In this document: positions 25,334 to 34,496 of the stretch, piece by piece
Numbering within the stretch: the first letter of the stretch is position 1
Layout of the letters: each line of letters opens with the position of its first letter
Notes under the pieces: model-generated
Seen by the model: only the letters and a program-made list of their open reading frames with translations
Database searches by the model: none
Told to the model about the DNA's origin: nothing
Assembly (NCBI RefSeq): GCF_002929355.1
Contig: NZ_PJIR01000003.1
Span: 496,001-560,000, forward strand
Reading direction: 5' to 3'
Origin: Arthrobacter sp. B0490
Lineage (GTDB): Bacteria; Actinomycetota; Actinomycetes; Actinomycetales; Micrococcaceae
Length of the DNA stretch: 64,000 nt
Translations under genes and position numbers: made by a program

Positions 25334-25906
25334 CTATTCGAGGTTCGCGTGCCGGGTCCAGAGGTCTTCGGCGGGGGTGCCGTCGGCCTGCCAGAGGGTG
25401 TGGAAGACGGCGTCGAGCACCAGGAGGAGGGACTGCTCGAAGAGGCTGCCCGAGTACTGGCGCGATGCCGTCCCGCGGTGGTCGGTCTTCTGGGCTGCGG
25501 GGATGACGACCACGCAGTCCGCGAGGTTCGCAAGCTTCGAGGTGCCATCAGTGGTCAGGGCCGCCACGCGGGCTCCGACGTCGCCCGCAGTCCCGGCCGC
25601 GGAGACCGCGCCCGCGGTCGTGCCGGAGCCGGAGGCGACGAGGAGCAGGTCGCCGTCGCCGATGGCCGGCGTCGTCGTCTCGCCCACCACGTGGACGGTC
25701 AGGCCCAGGTGCATGAGGCGCATGGCGTGCATGCGCAGGGCGAGCCCGCTGCGCCCTCCCCCGGTGACGAACACGCGACCGGCCTGCTGGATCTCGGTGA
25801 CGAGTGCGGCGAGCTGGTCGTCCTGCAGGCCGTCTGTGGCGGCGACGAGTTCCTCGTGGAGCAGGCGCAGGCTGACGGGCACCGAGGGGTCGGGTGCTGC
25901 GGTCAT
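25334..25906 (-). CDS. hxlB: 6-phospho-3-hexuloisomerase
   Basis: 190-residue SIS-domain isomerase that turns hexulose 6-phosphate into fructose 6-phosphate. SIS hallmarks: VFVTGGGRSGLALRMHAMRLMHLG (about residues 42-65), LLLVASGSGTT, and a C-terminal GSLFEQSLLLVLDAVFH helix typical of HxlB. ATG 25906 is chosen because GGAG lies nine nt upstream; an earlier ATG at 25954 lacks a good site. First gene of the hxlB-hxlA pair. Confidence 0.9.
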   Translation of the reverse strand: MTAAPDPSVPVSLRLLHEELVAATDGLQDDQLAALVTEIQQAGRVFVTGGGRSGLALRMHAMRLMHLGLTVHVVGETTTPAIGDGDLLLVASGSGTTAGAVSAAGTAGDVGARVAALTTDGTSKLANLADCVVVIPAAQKTDHRGTASRQYSGSLFEQSLLLVLDAVFHTLWQADGTPAEDLWTRHANLE

Positions 25907-26042
25907 CGGTGAGGCTCCTGCCGTTCGGGGTCGGTCCGGACTCCAGTCCATCACCCCCGCACATCCCGTCAGGGCGCTTGCCCTACCCCGCTGAACCTAG
26001 GTTGCGCAGGGCTAGGCAGATCCGTGAACCACGCCACAGGTG

Positions 26043-26903
26043 TCAGGCGTTGGCCGGCGACGACGACGTCGCCTGCGCCAGGCGCGCGAGCGCGGCCTCG
26101 CTGCTGGAGCCCGGCGCCCCGTAGTAGGTGCAGACGCTCTGGTCCGCCTCGCCCGGGACGAGGAGGGTCTGGTAGTGCAGCACGAACTCGCCGGCCACCG
26201 GGTGGTTGAAGCGGATCTCGCCCTGGTCCTTCTCGTGGACGTTCTGGTCTTCCCAGAAGCGGGTGAACTCGGGGCAGCCCTCGCGGAGGTCGGTGATGAG
26301 TTCGGCGAGCCGGCGGTCGTCAGGGAAGCGTCCGACATCCAGGTGGAGCATCGCGGTGGTCTGCTCGCTCACCTGTTCCCAGTCCTGGTAGAGCTCCCGG
26401 GCCTTCGGGTCCAGCAGGATGAAGCGTGCGTAGTTGCGGTGGGTGGCCGGCAGTGCCTCGAAATCGGTCATGAGCGCCCGCGCCAGGCGGTTGCTGGCGA
26501 GCACGTCCGTGCGGCGGCCGAGGATGATCGCGGGGACCGACTCCATGACGGACAGCAGGTCGTACAGTCCGGGCCGCACCCGCTGGGGCTCGTACGCGGG
26601 TGCGTGGTGTGGCGTCGGGGTGCCGCAGAGGTTGAGGAGGTGGTTCCGTTCCACCGTGTCGAGCCGGAGGGCCTGGGCGATCGCGTCGATGATCTCGAGG
26701 GACACCGCACCCCCGCGGCCCTGCTCGATCCGCATGTAGTAGTCGGCGCTCATCCCCGCGAGCCGCGCCACCTCCTCGCGGCGGAGACCGGGCACGCGGC
26801 GTACCCTGCCGTCGAAGGGAGCACCGAGGTCGGCGGGTGAGAGCCGTGCGCGTCGCGAGCGCAGGAAAGCTGAGATCTCTGCGGCCCGGTCCATGGTTGC
26901 CAT
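26043..26903 (-). CDS. MmyB-type XRE regulator
   Basis: 286 residues. An N-terminal HTH (ISAFLRSRRARLSP, VPGLRREEVARLAGMSADYYMRIEQGRG) is followed by the MmyB-like ligand-binding domain (NHLLNLCG, YDLLSVMESVPAIILGRRTDVLASN, NYARFILLDPKARELY, FNHPVAGEFVLHY). Such proteins are thought to bind fatty acids or other small hydrophobic ligands. ATG 26903 or 26894 are both possible. It is divergent from the GNAT gene and only 136 nt from hxlB, but no operator is obvious. Confidence 0.88.
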   Translation of the reverse strand: MATMDRAAEISAFLRSRRARLSPADLGAPFDGRVRRVPGLRREEVARLAGMSADYYMRIEQGRGGAVSLEIIDAIAQALRLDTVERNHLLNLCGTPTPHHAPAYEPQRVRPGLYDLLSVMESVPAIILGRRTDVLASNRLARALMTDFEALPATHRNYARFILLDPKARELYQDWEQVSEQTTAMLHLDVGRFPDDRRLAELITDLREGCPEFTRFWEDQNVHEKDQGEIRFNHPVAGEFVLHYQTLLVPGEADQSVCTYYGAPGSSSEAALARLAQATSSSPANA

Positions 26904-27010
26904 TCTGCCGCACCGGGGCCGCGGGCTGGATTCCATAGCGGGCGCCCCCGGACGGCTGGGATGTGCCCGCGCATTGTCCGTGCACCCATCCCTCGGCCGA
27001 CAATCATGGG

Positions 27011-27571
27011 ATGACGATCGCCGACTACGACTTCACCAGCCTTCCGACCCTCGAGACTCCGCGCCTTCGCCTCGAACCCCAGGGGGCCGAGCATCTCGAC
27101 GGTCTCTGGGCGAGCGTGAATGACGTGGAGACCCTGCGCCTGACCGGTACGCACGCGCGGTTCTCGAAGGAGCAGATCCGTGCGTGGCTCCGGACGGTGG
27201 CCGCCGCCGAAGACCGCGCCGACTGGGCCGTCGTGCGGCGTGACACGGGCCAGTACCTCGGGGAGATCGTGCTGAACGACCTCGCCCGGAACAATGCGTC
27301 GATGGGCTACCGCATCGGCCTGAGCGGTCCCGGCGCGCTCGGTCAGGGCTACGGCACGGAAGCCGGACGGGCAGTGATCGCCCATGCCTTCGACGTGATC
27401 GGGCTGCACCGGGTCGCGCTTGAGGTGTACGCGTTCAACCCGCGCGCCGTGCAGTCGTACCGGAAGATCGGCTTCGTCGAGGAGGGGCGGATGCGGGACG
27501 CGCTGCACTGGGACGGTGAGTGGGTGGATGCACTGATGATGTCGATCCTCAGCACCGACCTGCGCGGCTGA
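27011..27571 (+). CDS. GNAT-family N-acetyltransferase (RimJ/RimL-like)
   Basis: 186 residues. LETPRLRLEP is the usual opening strand of RimJ-type acetyltransferases; the acetyl-CoA loop is GQGYGTEAGRAVIAHAFD, followed by LHRVALEVYAFNPRAVQSYRKIGF (about residues 135-160), which is the diagnostic C-terminal half. The acceptor is unknown; ribosomal N-termini or small amines are possible in this family. ATG 27011 is chosen as the first Met before the conserved strand. Confidence 0.88.
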   Translation: MTIADYDFTSLPTLETPRLRLEPQGAEHLDGLWASVNDVETLRLTGTHARFSKEQIRAWLRTVAAAEDRADWAVVRRDTGQYLGEIVLNDLARNNASMGYRIGLSGPGALGQGYGTEAGRAVIAHAFDVIGLHRVALEVYAFNPRAVQSYRKIGFVEEGRMRDALHWDGEWVDALMMSILSTDLRG

Positions 27572-27838
27572 GGCTTGGTCGCCCGAGGCAATGAAACTTC
27601 TGGCGGACCTCCGCCCGTCCATCTACGGCGCCACATCGGCCAACTCACCGGAGTGGAGTCCTTCGCAGAGGACATGGTCACGGGTGGACCGCCCCTCGCC
27701 GACCTGCAGCGCATCAGGGACGAGGGGCTCGTAAGGCGTTTCGTCCTCGAGACTTCCCGCGGACGTCGGAGGCGCCGCTCGCGGCGCGGCGAGTCACCTG
27801 GGTGACCGACCCGCCGCCGTTACCTGTGGTGCGGTCCG

Positions 27839-29224
27839 TCAGCTCTCGCAGCCCACCCCGTCGCCGTCACCGTCGAACTTGGCTTCGAAGCCGGGCGTGC
27901 CTGCGTAGATCGGCGCTGCTCCGGCGGCGCGTACCGCGGCGCAGTTGGCGTAGCTCGCTGCTGGGGCGGGAGCGACCGGCGCAGGTGCGACCGGCGCAGG
28001 TGTGACCGGCGCAGGCTGGACCGGGGCAGGGGCGACGACCGGTGGTGCTACCGGTTCCGGCACGACGGGGACCGGGACGGGAGCGACGGGCTGCTCGACG
28101 ACAGGCGCGGGCGCAGGCGTCTCGACCGGTTCAGCCGGTGGTACGACCGATGGTGCCACCTGATCGGTCGGCGCGAGGGTACCGGTGCAGTCGGAGAGGA
28201 TGCGCATCATCGCGTCGTGTTCGGCCTGCGTGACCCACAGGGTGTACGTCGCCTTGACCGAGACCTGACGCGCCACGTACTCGCAGCGGTATCCGTTGTT
28301 GGGCGGCAGCCAGGTGGCAGCGTCGCCGTCGCTCTTCTGCTGATTGGTGGGGCCGTCGGTGGACTGGAGATTCAGCGGATCGTTGGCGAACGCGACTCGC
28401 TGGTCGAAGGTCAACTGCTGAGCGCCCTTTTGCCACGCATCGGACAGTGCGACGACGTGGTCGATCTGCACGTCACTGCTCGTGTCCTGACCCCGAAGGA
28501 ACGGGATCTCGGTCCCGGTGTAGGGGTCGTCCAGCACACCTGACTGCACCTTGCAGGGCACGGAATTGGCGTGGACGACGTCCGTCAGATCGCGGTTCAG
28601 CATGTCGTTGCGCGTGTCGCATCCATTGCGGTCGACGTCGGCCCAGGCCTGCCCGAACTGCTCGCGGTCATAGCCGGTCTTCGGTGCGCGGCCCTTGACC
28701 GGAAGCGTCTCCAGCAGCGCGAGCGCCGTGGTGTTGAAGGCTGGCTGGTCGGAAGGAGCCTGGGGCGAGCCGCTTACGTTCGTGACAGCTTCGGAGTCGA
28801 GCGGCGCAAGGTCCGACGCCGTCGCGCTTGCGGTCGGGGACGGCTCCGGTTTCGCGGACGCGGTCGCGCTTGCGGTCGGTTCGGCTTGTTCGGTTGCTTC
28901 GGCGACGACTACCGGGGCAGATTCTGAAGCTGGCCCGGTCGCGCAAGCGGTGAGCAGAGCGACGACGGCCGCTCCTGCGCTGATGGCCCCGGCCCTGCGC
29001 CCGCCGAGGCGCACCCAGGACGGGCAGTTGGTCAGGAGTGTGTAGAGGCCCGTGAAGAGTGCGAAAAGCACGGCCACGATGAGCGCGCCGCTGAGTCCGC
29101 TGGTGATGAGTCCGATGACGACGAGGAACAGGGCCACACCGCCAACGACGGCCGTCGAGGTACGCACCTTCGATTCGGCGATACTGGACGTGAAACGGTC
29201 AGGCGGAGGTGTGGACGGCAGCAT
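27839..29224 (-). CDS. Exported HNH nuclease with GmrSD-C-like (DUF1524) domain and excalibur tail
   Basis: 461 residues. Two membrane segments near the N-terminus (VVGGVALFLVVIGLIT, ALIVAVLFALFTGLY), then a lipobox-like LLTACATG. A low-complexity Thr/Ala/Ser/Glu linker leads to an HNH domain of the GmrSD C-terminal type: YDREQFGQAWADVD, CDTRNDML, VQIDHVVALSDAWQKGA (catalytic D-H), NDPLNLQ and NQQKSDGDAATWLPP (N and K). A long Pro/Val/Ala spacer follows, and the C-terminus is an excalibur calcium-binding motif (YANCAAVRAAG, then DGDGDGVGC). It is likely a cell-surface or secreted DNase, for nutrient use or against foreign DNA. Confidence 0.87.
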   Translation of the reverse strand: MLPSTPPPDRFTSSIAESKVRTSTAVVGGVALFLVVIGLITSGLSGALIVAVLFALFTGLYTLLTNCPSWVRLGGRRAGAISAGAAVVALLTACATGPASESAPVVVAEATEQAEPTASATASAKPEPSPTASATASDLAPLDSEAVTNVSGSPQAPSDQPAFNTTALALLETLPVKGRAPKTGYDREQFGQAWADVDRNGCDTRNDMLNRDLTDVVHANSVPCKVQSGVLDDPYTGTEIPFLRGQDTSSDVQIDHVVALSDAWQKGAQQLTFDQRVAFANDPLNLQSTDGPTNQQKSDGDAATWLPPNNGYRCEYVARQVSVKATYTLWVTQAEHDAMMRILSDCTGTLAPTDQVAPSVVPPAEPVETPAPAPVVEQPVAPVPVPVVPEPVAPPVVAPAPVQPAPVTPAPVAPAPVAPAPAASYANCAAVRAAGAAPIYAGTPGFEAKFDGDGDGVGCES

Positions 29225-29823
29225 GAAACCCCATAGGTCGTAAGAAAACGGTGGGAAGTCGTCGAGTGACCAGACGGCTGTTCGAGCATAAGGCCTTCGC
29301 CGAAAACACGCCCTGTCGTAAGTAAAGCCTCACTGCGATGATGTGGACAACTAGTCAGATTGCCCCGGCAGCAGCTTCAACAAAATGCACCTCGACCGAA
29401 ACCTACCTGCCGGCTTATTGGCGGCCCTGCTTGCCTCGCCGTCGTGGTCACCGCCTTGATCGAGCCCCTGAAATCCCCTCAGCGCAGGGGAACCTCAGAA
29501 CTCTTGAGTTACCAAGACGCCAATCAGCGACGGAGCACAGACGCACACCGCCGTAATCGACATCCCTCACAAAGATCTGCGGTCGCGAAACGCGCTAACA
29601 ACTGCCGCGATCCCTAACCTGATTGCAAAATCCCCAACCCGTGTGTAAGGCGGCCGAGGAAGAGTCAGCACACATCGCGGGCGTGAGCTTCCGGCGACTC
29701 GGCGAGCTGGCACATGAGCCTTGTCACCCTCAGTCGATACTCTTCTCTGAAGATTGAATGGAGATGGAGTTGGAAAAGAATGGCTGAACACTGTCACGTG
29801 AGCTACATCAAGGACGGCATCGC
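29225..29823. other. 599-nt spacer without a supported gene
   Basis: Short open frames occur on both strands, but none has family-like sequence or a good ribosome site. The A+T share is higher than in the flanking left part. It marks the change from the catabolic operons to a region of unknown and broken genes. No repeat, tRNA or integrase site was seen. Confidence 0.5.
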
Positions 29824-30798
29824 GTGAGCCGCGCTAGGGATAACCTCGGCAAAGCCCTGCGTGGCGCTTCTACGCAAATTGTCGAGCAGGCTGGAAGCGT
29901 CAAACAGACTGCCAAAGACGCTAGAGAAGCCGCCAAAGACAAAGTCGAGAAACTGGCCGTGAAGGCAGCAGACCCCTACGAGGAGGTCATAGCGGAGTAC
30001 AACGCCGCCTTCACCGCGATGAGCGACAAGGGAGCTAGCCTCCTGCGTCAGCGCGAACGGTCGGCGGACCTGATTGAACTCGTCGAATTGCTGGTGAACA
30101 GCATCGCGAACACGCCGAAGTCATTCGAGGCCTCACTGGGTGAGATCGACGCCCAAAGAGCCCAGTTCCTGGATGCGGAGGAGTTTGCACGTAAGGATCT
30201 CGAAGCTGCGAAGCGTTCCGCTGCCGGCGCTGGAGCCGGTTTTGCAACGGGAGCTGCAGTCGTAAGCGTTGCACCGACGGCTGCCATGTGGGTCGCCACT
30301 ACTTTCGGGGCTGCGTCCACTGGCACCGCGATTTCCACTCTCTCCGGGGCCGCCGCGAGCAACGCCGCTCTTGCTTGGCTGGGCGGTGGCGCCCTGGCTG
30401 CCGGAGGTGGAGGCACTGCCGCAGGTGGCGCTTTGCTGGCGCTGGCCGGCCCTGTTGGATGGACCGTCGCAGGAGCTTCCCTTCTCGCGTCCATCGCACT
30501 GCTTTCGAAGAAAAAGTTGGAGACGCGGGAGGCAAAGCAGGAAGCGCTAGCTGCGCTGAAGCGAAACATCGCGTCGGTCAAGGGCGGCGATGCTCAGATT
30601 GAGGATCTCCTTCAAAAAACAACGGCGCTTCGCGTCGAGCTGATGAGTTCTTATGTCGGAGCGTTGGCGTGCTTTGGCGCTGACTTCCGTTCGCTCTCGA
30701 CTTCCCAGCAGGACAGCCTGGCCGTCCTGGTGAACAACACGAAGTCGTGCGCGGCCCTGCTCTCCAAGCGTGTCGAGTGGGTCGTTGTTGATGAATGA
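29824..30798 (+). CDS. Hypothetical protein with helical ends and Gly/Ala-rich membrane core
   Basis: 324 residues from GTG 29824. Residues about 1-140 are helical and highly charged (coiled-coil-like, e.g. KQTAKDAREAAKDKVEKLAV). About 140-230 is a run of Gly/Ala-rich hydrophobic segments with GxxxG spacing (FATGAAVVSVAPTAAMW, GGGALAAGGGGTAAGGALLA, VAGASLLASIALL), like glycine-zipper membrane domains. About 235-324 is helical again. The layout resembles membrane-active or membrane-remodelling proteins, but I recognise no family. It overlaps the next gene by 8 nt, so both act together. Confidence 0.6.
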   Translation: MSRARDNLGKALRGASTQIVEQAGSVKQTAKDAREAAKDKVEKLAVKAADPYEEVIAEYNAAFTAMSDKGASLLRQRERSADLIELVELLVNSIANTPKSFEASLGEIDAQRAQFLDAEEFARKDLEAAKRSAAGAGAGFATGAAVVSVAPTAAMWVATTFGAASTGTAISTLSGAAASNAALAWLGGGALAAGGGGTAAGGALLALAGPVGWTVAGASLLASIALLSKKKLETREAKQEALAALKRNIASVKGGDAQIEDLLQKTTALRVELMSSYVGALACFGADFRSLSTSQQDSLAVLVNNTKSCAALLSKRVEWVVVDE

Positions 30799-32248
30799 CT
30801 TCACGAAGTTCATCAAGAGCAACCAGGAGCAGGCAGTTGCCTCCTGGGTGAACTATCTCAACCAGGTACGCATCGACCAGCTGCTCAGCTCGTTCAGACA
30901 GCAGGACGAGAACCTTCTGAACGCATTGAGCAGCGTCGATGAAGCGATCAAGAGGATCAATCTCGAGGTGGTTACCTCCAATCGCGGAGGTCAGCACGGC
31001 ATGCACGGCTTCATCGCGGAGCTTGCGGAGGTGGGCATAGGCAACGCCCGCAAGCAGATCTTCGGCCAGGATTCTGTCTACCAATGGGTGAACGACAACG
31101 GGCCCGTGGACCTCGTCCGCAGCGGCGTGGACATCCAGCAGAAGTTCGTCGCATCGGGGGGTCGCTTCTCACTGGGAGCAATCGCCGAGCACCTTGAGAA
31201 GTACCCCGACTATGTGAAGGACGGCGGGAAGTACCAGATTCCTCGTGATCACTTCGAGGTGATCGAACAGCTGCGCTCCATGTCGCCGGAGGAAGCCGGA
31301 AAGCTGTCGCGCAGCGGTGACGGGCCGTCCTTCACGGACTGGCGACGGATCGACGCGTTCTTCCGGCAGGGGTCGATCGACCTTGAATCGCTCGAGCCCT
31401 CGACGCTTGAGTACCGTCAAGTTCAAAGGGGCGTCTACGAGTCCACCATGGCGGCCGAGGAAGACTCGCTCCGTTCCACCGATCAGTCTCTGCGCGACAA
31501 CGCATATCAGGAGAGCCTGCCGACTCTGCGAGAAGGAGCTTCGGCGACCCTTACAGCCGCCGCGGTCGAGGGTGGAGCAGCCTTCGTGTTGGCCGTGGCG
31601 GCCAAGAAGCGGGAAGGAAAGCAGCTTCGGGAGTTCGGTCAGCAGGACTGGATCGACATCGCAGGCGAAACCGGCCTGAGCTTCGGCAAGGGTGGGATCC
31701 GAGGCTCCAGCATCTATGCGTTGACGAACTTCACTGCCACGTCTGCCGCGGTCGCCAGCTCAATCGTCACCGCGTCCTTCGGCATCGCGGAGCAGGCGAA
31801 CAAGCTTCGCCGTGGCGAAATCGATGAGGTCGAGTTCATCGAAAACGCGGAGCTCCTGTCGTTAGAGGCTGCCGTGAGCGCTCTGTCCTCCTTTGTCGGT
31901 CAGGCGCTCGTCCCTGTTCCCGTACTCGGCGCCGTCATCGGCAACACAGTGGGCACCATCATGTACAGGACGGTCGCATCATCCCTCTCCAAACGAGAGA
32001 GCGAACTGATCGAGCGTTACCTAGACGAGCAACGCGTCCTTGACGAACAACTCGCCGCCGAGTACCAGGAACTCATACAGAAGTTGGATGAGAGCATGTC
32101 CGACTATCTCGGACTGCTTGAACGGGCCTTCTCACCCGACATGCAGATCGCGCTCCTTGGGTCAGCCGAGTTCGCACGACAACTCGGCGTCCCTGCAGAC
32201 GAAATCCTGGACTCCGAGGAGAAGATTGTGGCGTACTTCCTCGACTGA
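30791..32248 (+). CDS. Hypothetical protein, second gene of the 29.8-32.2 kb module
   Basis: 485 residues from ATG 30791, which sits inside the end of the upstream gene. Residues 1-80 are helical; about 85-200 hold a globular domain (NARKQIFGQDSVYQWV, DLVRSGVDIQQKF, HLEKYPDYVKDGGKYQIP). About 255-390 are hydrophobic stretches (TLTAAAVEGGAAFVLAVAA, TSAAVASSIVTASFG, LVPVPVLGAVIGNTVGTIM) that may insert in a membrane. The C-terminus is charged and helical, with an acidic tail ending FLD. The pair resembles two-component membrane modules, but neither product is a known family to me. Confidence 0.6.
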   Translation: MNDFTKFIKSNQEQAVASWVNYLNQVRIDQLLSSFRQQDENLLNALSSVDEAIKRINLEVVTSNRGGQHGMHGFIAELAEVGIGNARKQIFGQDSVYQWVNDNGPVDLVRSGVDIQQKFVASGGRFSLGAIAEHLEKYPDYVKDGGKYQIPRDHFEVIEQLRSMSPEEAGKLSRSGDGPSFTDWRRIDAFFRQGSIDLESLEPSTLEYRQVQRGVYESTMAAEEDSLRSTDQSLRDNAYQESLPTLREGASATLTAAAVEGGAAFVLAVAAKKREGKQLREFGQQDWIDIAGETGLSFGKGGIRGSSIYALTNFTATSAAVASSIVTASFGIAEQANKLRRGEIDEVEFIENAELLSLEAAVSALSSFVGQALVPVPVLGAVIGNTVGTIMYRTVASSLSKRESELIERYLDEQRVLDEQLAAEYQELIQKLDESMSDYLGLLERAFSPDMQIALLGSAEFARQLGVPADEILDSEEKIVAYFLD

Positions 32249-32308
32249 TTGCATGGGGAACACTCTTGACCGCCCGTACGATACACATGCTGGTCCTACA
32301 GCGCACTC

Positions 32309-32610
32309 TTGTGCGTCTTGCGGTGTCGGTTCCGGGCACGGCGGGCATCGCCCCACTATTACGGCCGCGCTATTGACGTGTTTTTCCGCCCGGTCACTCA
32401 GGAGAACCGGCGGCAGGGATGGATGCTCTCGCCCTGGCTGGTTGCCCACGCCGAAGACCTCGACATCCAGTACGTCATTTTCGACGAGCAGTTCTGGAGC
32501 GCGCATCTGGCCAGGGGCGGGTAGCACCCTCACGACGCGCCCGCACCAGCGACGAGATTCTGCGCCACCTCGACCATGTGCACGTCGATGTGCATGCTAG
32601 CGAGAACTGA
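32309..32610 (+). pseudogene. Frameshifted fragment of a secreted actinobacterial protein
   Basis: One frame gives HYYGRAIDVFFRPV, RRQGWMLSPWLVAHAEDL and YVIFDEQFWSAH, then a stop at 32524. A second frame continues with LRHLDHVHVDVHASEN to the stop at 32610. This order, with the HYYGRA-D start and the H-x-DHVHVD end, is that of the C-terminal domain of common actinobacterial secreted proteins with a peptidase-M15-like metal-site pattern. The 5' part is missing, and a shift lies near 32520. No working product is expected. Confidence 0.65.
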
Positions 32611-32773
32611 GCTGATCGTCATGCGGCCCACCACTTAGAGAGGTGTCGCGGTACCAGCTCGCTTCCATTGGCGACCGTGGCGTCTACGTTCCGGTTGAGA
32701 TGAGCGTGCAGGTGCGGAGTGCTTGAAAAGCAGAAGGGGTCATGGCGCGGCCGTCATCCGGCCTTTCACCGCA

Positions 32774-33430
32774 TCACTGGCGTATCCGTCCGGACCGCAC
32801 ATCCGTACCGGCATCCCCTATTGGGAACGCCGTAGCGCCGCCACTCCCCGATGAGATCTGCCGCTTGATTTGCTCCAACTCCTCCTTGAGCGAATCGACA
32901 GTCGCGCGGTATTTCCTGAAGTCCGCCGTCCGGCGCTGCGCGGTAAGGAAGCTAAGTCCAGCGGCAAGAATGACCAGCGGGAATGACACCAACAATGCCC
33001 ACCCAGAAGTGGCAAGGAAGTCCAGAGCGATGGGAAGTGCCTCTTGGAATGAGCGGAAGTCATTTACCCCTCCCACTACTCCTTCCATAGCGGAGTCGAG
33101 TGGCTCCAGGAACTCCCCCACAAGGGGCGTCTCGGAGAGTGACGGAGCGCTGAGCGGCGCCTCTCCATCCGGGGACCACCGCGAATCGCCGAAATTACTC
33201 AGGACGTAGATCCCGGCCGCTGCGTTGAACGCGGCGAAGAGCAGAACCGCGCCAAGCACGATCCAGTGAAGACTGCGCGGACGCCACAACCCGAACACCA
33301 ACGCAATGACGGCGGCTGCAATCCATGGGAAGGCTCGAAGCGCGTCGGGGCTCATGCTGCCCAGTAGATCCAAGGAGTACCCCCATAGAGATGATTTGAA
33401 TGCGTGCCAGCCGCCCGAGCTTTGACACAC
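32774..33430 (-). CDS. Hypothetical membrane protein
   Basis: 218 residues. Two N-terminal helices (FPWIAAAVIALVFGLW, LHWIVLGAVLLFAAFNAAAGIYVL), an external loop, one helix near residue 155 (LLVSFPLVILAAGLSFL), and a C-terminal coiled coil (KYRATVDSLKEELEQIKRQI). The start is uncertain: GTG 33430 has an AGGAGG about 17 nt away, whereas ATG 33355 (MSPDALRAFPW) starts right before the first helix. No family recognised. Confidence 0.55.
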   Translation of the reverse strand: MCQSSGGWHAFKSSLWGYSLDLLGSMSPDALRAFPWIAAAVIALVFGLWRPRSLHWIVLGAVLLFAAFNAAAGIYVLSNFGDSRWSPDGEAPLSAPSLSETPLVGEFLEPLDSAMEGVVGGVNDFRSFQEALPIALDFLATSGWALLVSFPLVILAAGLSFLTAQRRTADFRKYRATVDSLKEELEQIKRQISSGSGGATAFPIGDAGTDVRSGRIRQ

Positions 33431-33733
33431 CGCCGTAAGGCTATATGTCCTCCTCGGTCGGGCCGGTCAGCGACACTGTGGCCCAGTGGTTCGTCATGGC
33501 GTGGATGAGCTCGACACCCGCTCAGACATCTGTCATCGGGGATCGAGGTGATTCGTCCGCGGACCCGTGCAGCACAAGCGAGCGGACGACCCGAAGGCAA
33601 CCGGCCCGTCGTCGTGAACTGTGCTTCCAGTACGAGCAGCGAGCGCTACGAGCCGTTGTGTTGCGTCGGGCCGAAGCCTATGATCCTGCCGGGGAAGGAC
33701 TTGGTCTCGACCAACTTCGTGAGGGGCAATCCC
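33431..33733. other. 303-nt divergent spacer
   Basis: It lies between the leftward membrane gene and the rightward hemerythrin gene. An open frame runs through it into the hemerythrin gene, but its sequence is not family-like. No clear promoter or repeat was seen. Confidence 0.4.
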
Positions 33734-34459
33734 ATGACCGACTTCTTCACCATGAGGCCCGGTGAGACTGCAGCGCCAGTGCCATCAGGGCCCGTTCTCT
33801 GCACCGGATCGGCGAGCATGCGGCGGATCCACCGCTTCTTCCTGTGGGCGTACGGCGAGGCGCCCGGCCTGGTGAGATCCGTCGAACCTGGCGACACGGC
33901 CCGCGCCGCCTACGTAGGCGAGGTACTGGGAAACTTCGACAAGGTGCTTCATGTGCATCATGAAGGCGAGGACCTCCTTATGTACCCAAGGCTGGCGGAG
34001 AGAGCACCGGGGTGCGCCCTGCATATAGAGCAGATGCTCGAGCAGCACAGGCAGGTCACGCAACGGCTCGAGAGTATTGAGCCGGTTCGCCTGGGCTGGA
34101 TGGAGACGGCCGATGCAAGCGTGAGAGCGGACCTCGCTGATCGGTACGAGGAGCTGTCCACCGTCCTCCAGGTGCATCTGCGCCGTGAGGTCACCGAGGT
34201 GATGCCCGCGGTGGACAGGGTGATGACCGAGAAGGAGGGGAACGAGATCGGGAAGCACGGCGTGGAGACGTTCGACAAGAAGTTTCTGGTCGGGTACCTC
34301 GGGATGGTGCTGGCCACGAATCCGTCCGGCGAGCGGGAGGAGTTCTTCAAGGAAATCCCACCGCCGGTCCGCCTCGCCTACCGTCTCGTAGGGCGCCGGC
34401 TGTATCGCAGGCAGTACGCCACGCTCTTCCCGGGACGTCCCATTCCCGCCACCCTCTAG
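33734..34459 (+). CDS. Hemerythrin (HHE)-domain protein
   Basis: 241 residues from ATG 33734 (GAGGGGCAAT upstream). Iron-ligand His and Glu positions of the HHE cation-binding fold are visible: RIHRFFLW, VLHVHHEGEDLLMYP, LEQHRQVTQRL and VLQVHLRREVTEVMP. It may bind a di-iron centre that senses or stores oxygen or nitric oxide. The C-terminal 80 residues (FLVGYLGMVLA, REEFFKEIPPPVRLAYRLVG) are an added helical domain seen in actinobacterial versions. It is convergent with a dhaK fragment. Confidence 0.85.
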   Translation: MTDFFTMRPGETAAPVPSGPVLCTGSASMRRIHRFFLWAYGEAPGLVRSVEPGDTARAAYVGEVLGNFDKVLHVHHEGEDLLMYPRLAERAPGCALHIEQMLEQHRQVTQRLESIEPVRLGWMETADASVRADLADRYEELSTVLQVHLRREVTEVMPAVDRVMTEKEGNEIGKHGVETFDKKFLVGYLGMVLATNPSGEREEFFKEIPPPVRLAYRLVGRRLYRRQYATLFPGRPIPATL

Positions 34460-34496
34460 TTCCTCCTGGCGTCCGGTCGACCGGGAACGCGCCGTC

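Noticed and set aside
27575..27805. Possible small gene after the GNAT gene (LTGVESFAEDMVTGGPPLAD-like stretch)
   Set aside because: TTG start without a ribosome site, Arg-rich end, and the coding-like part is only about 45 codons; kept as a gap of under 300 nt.
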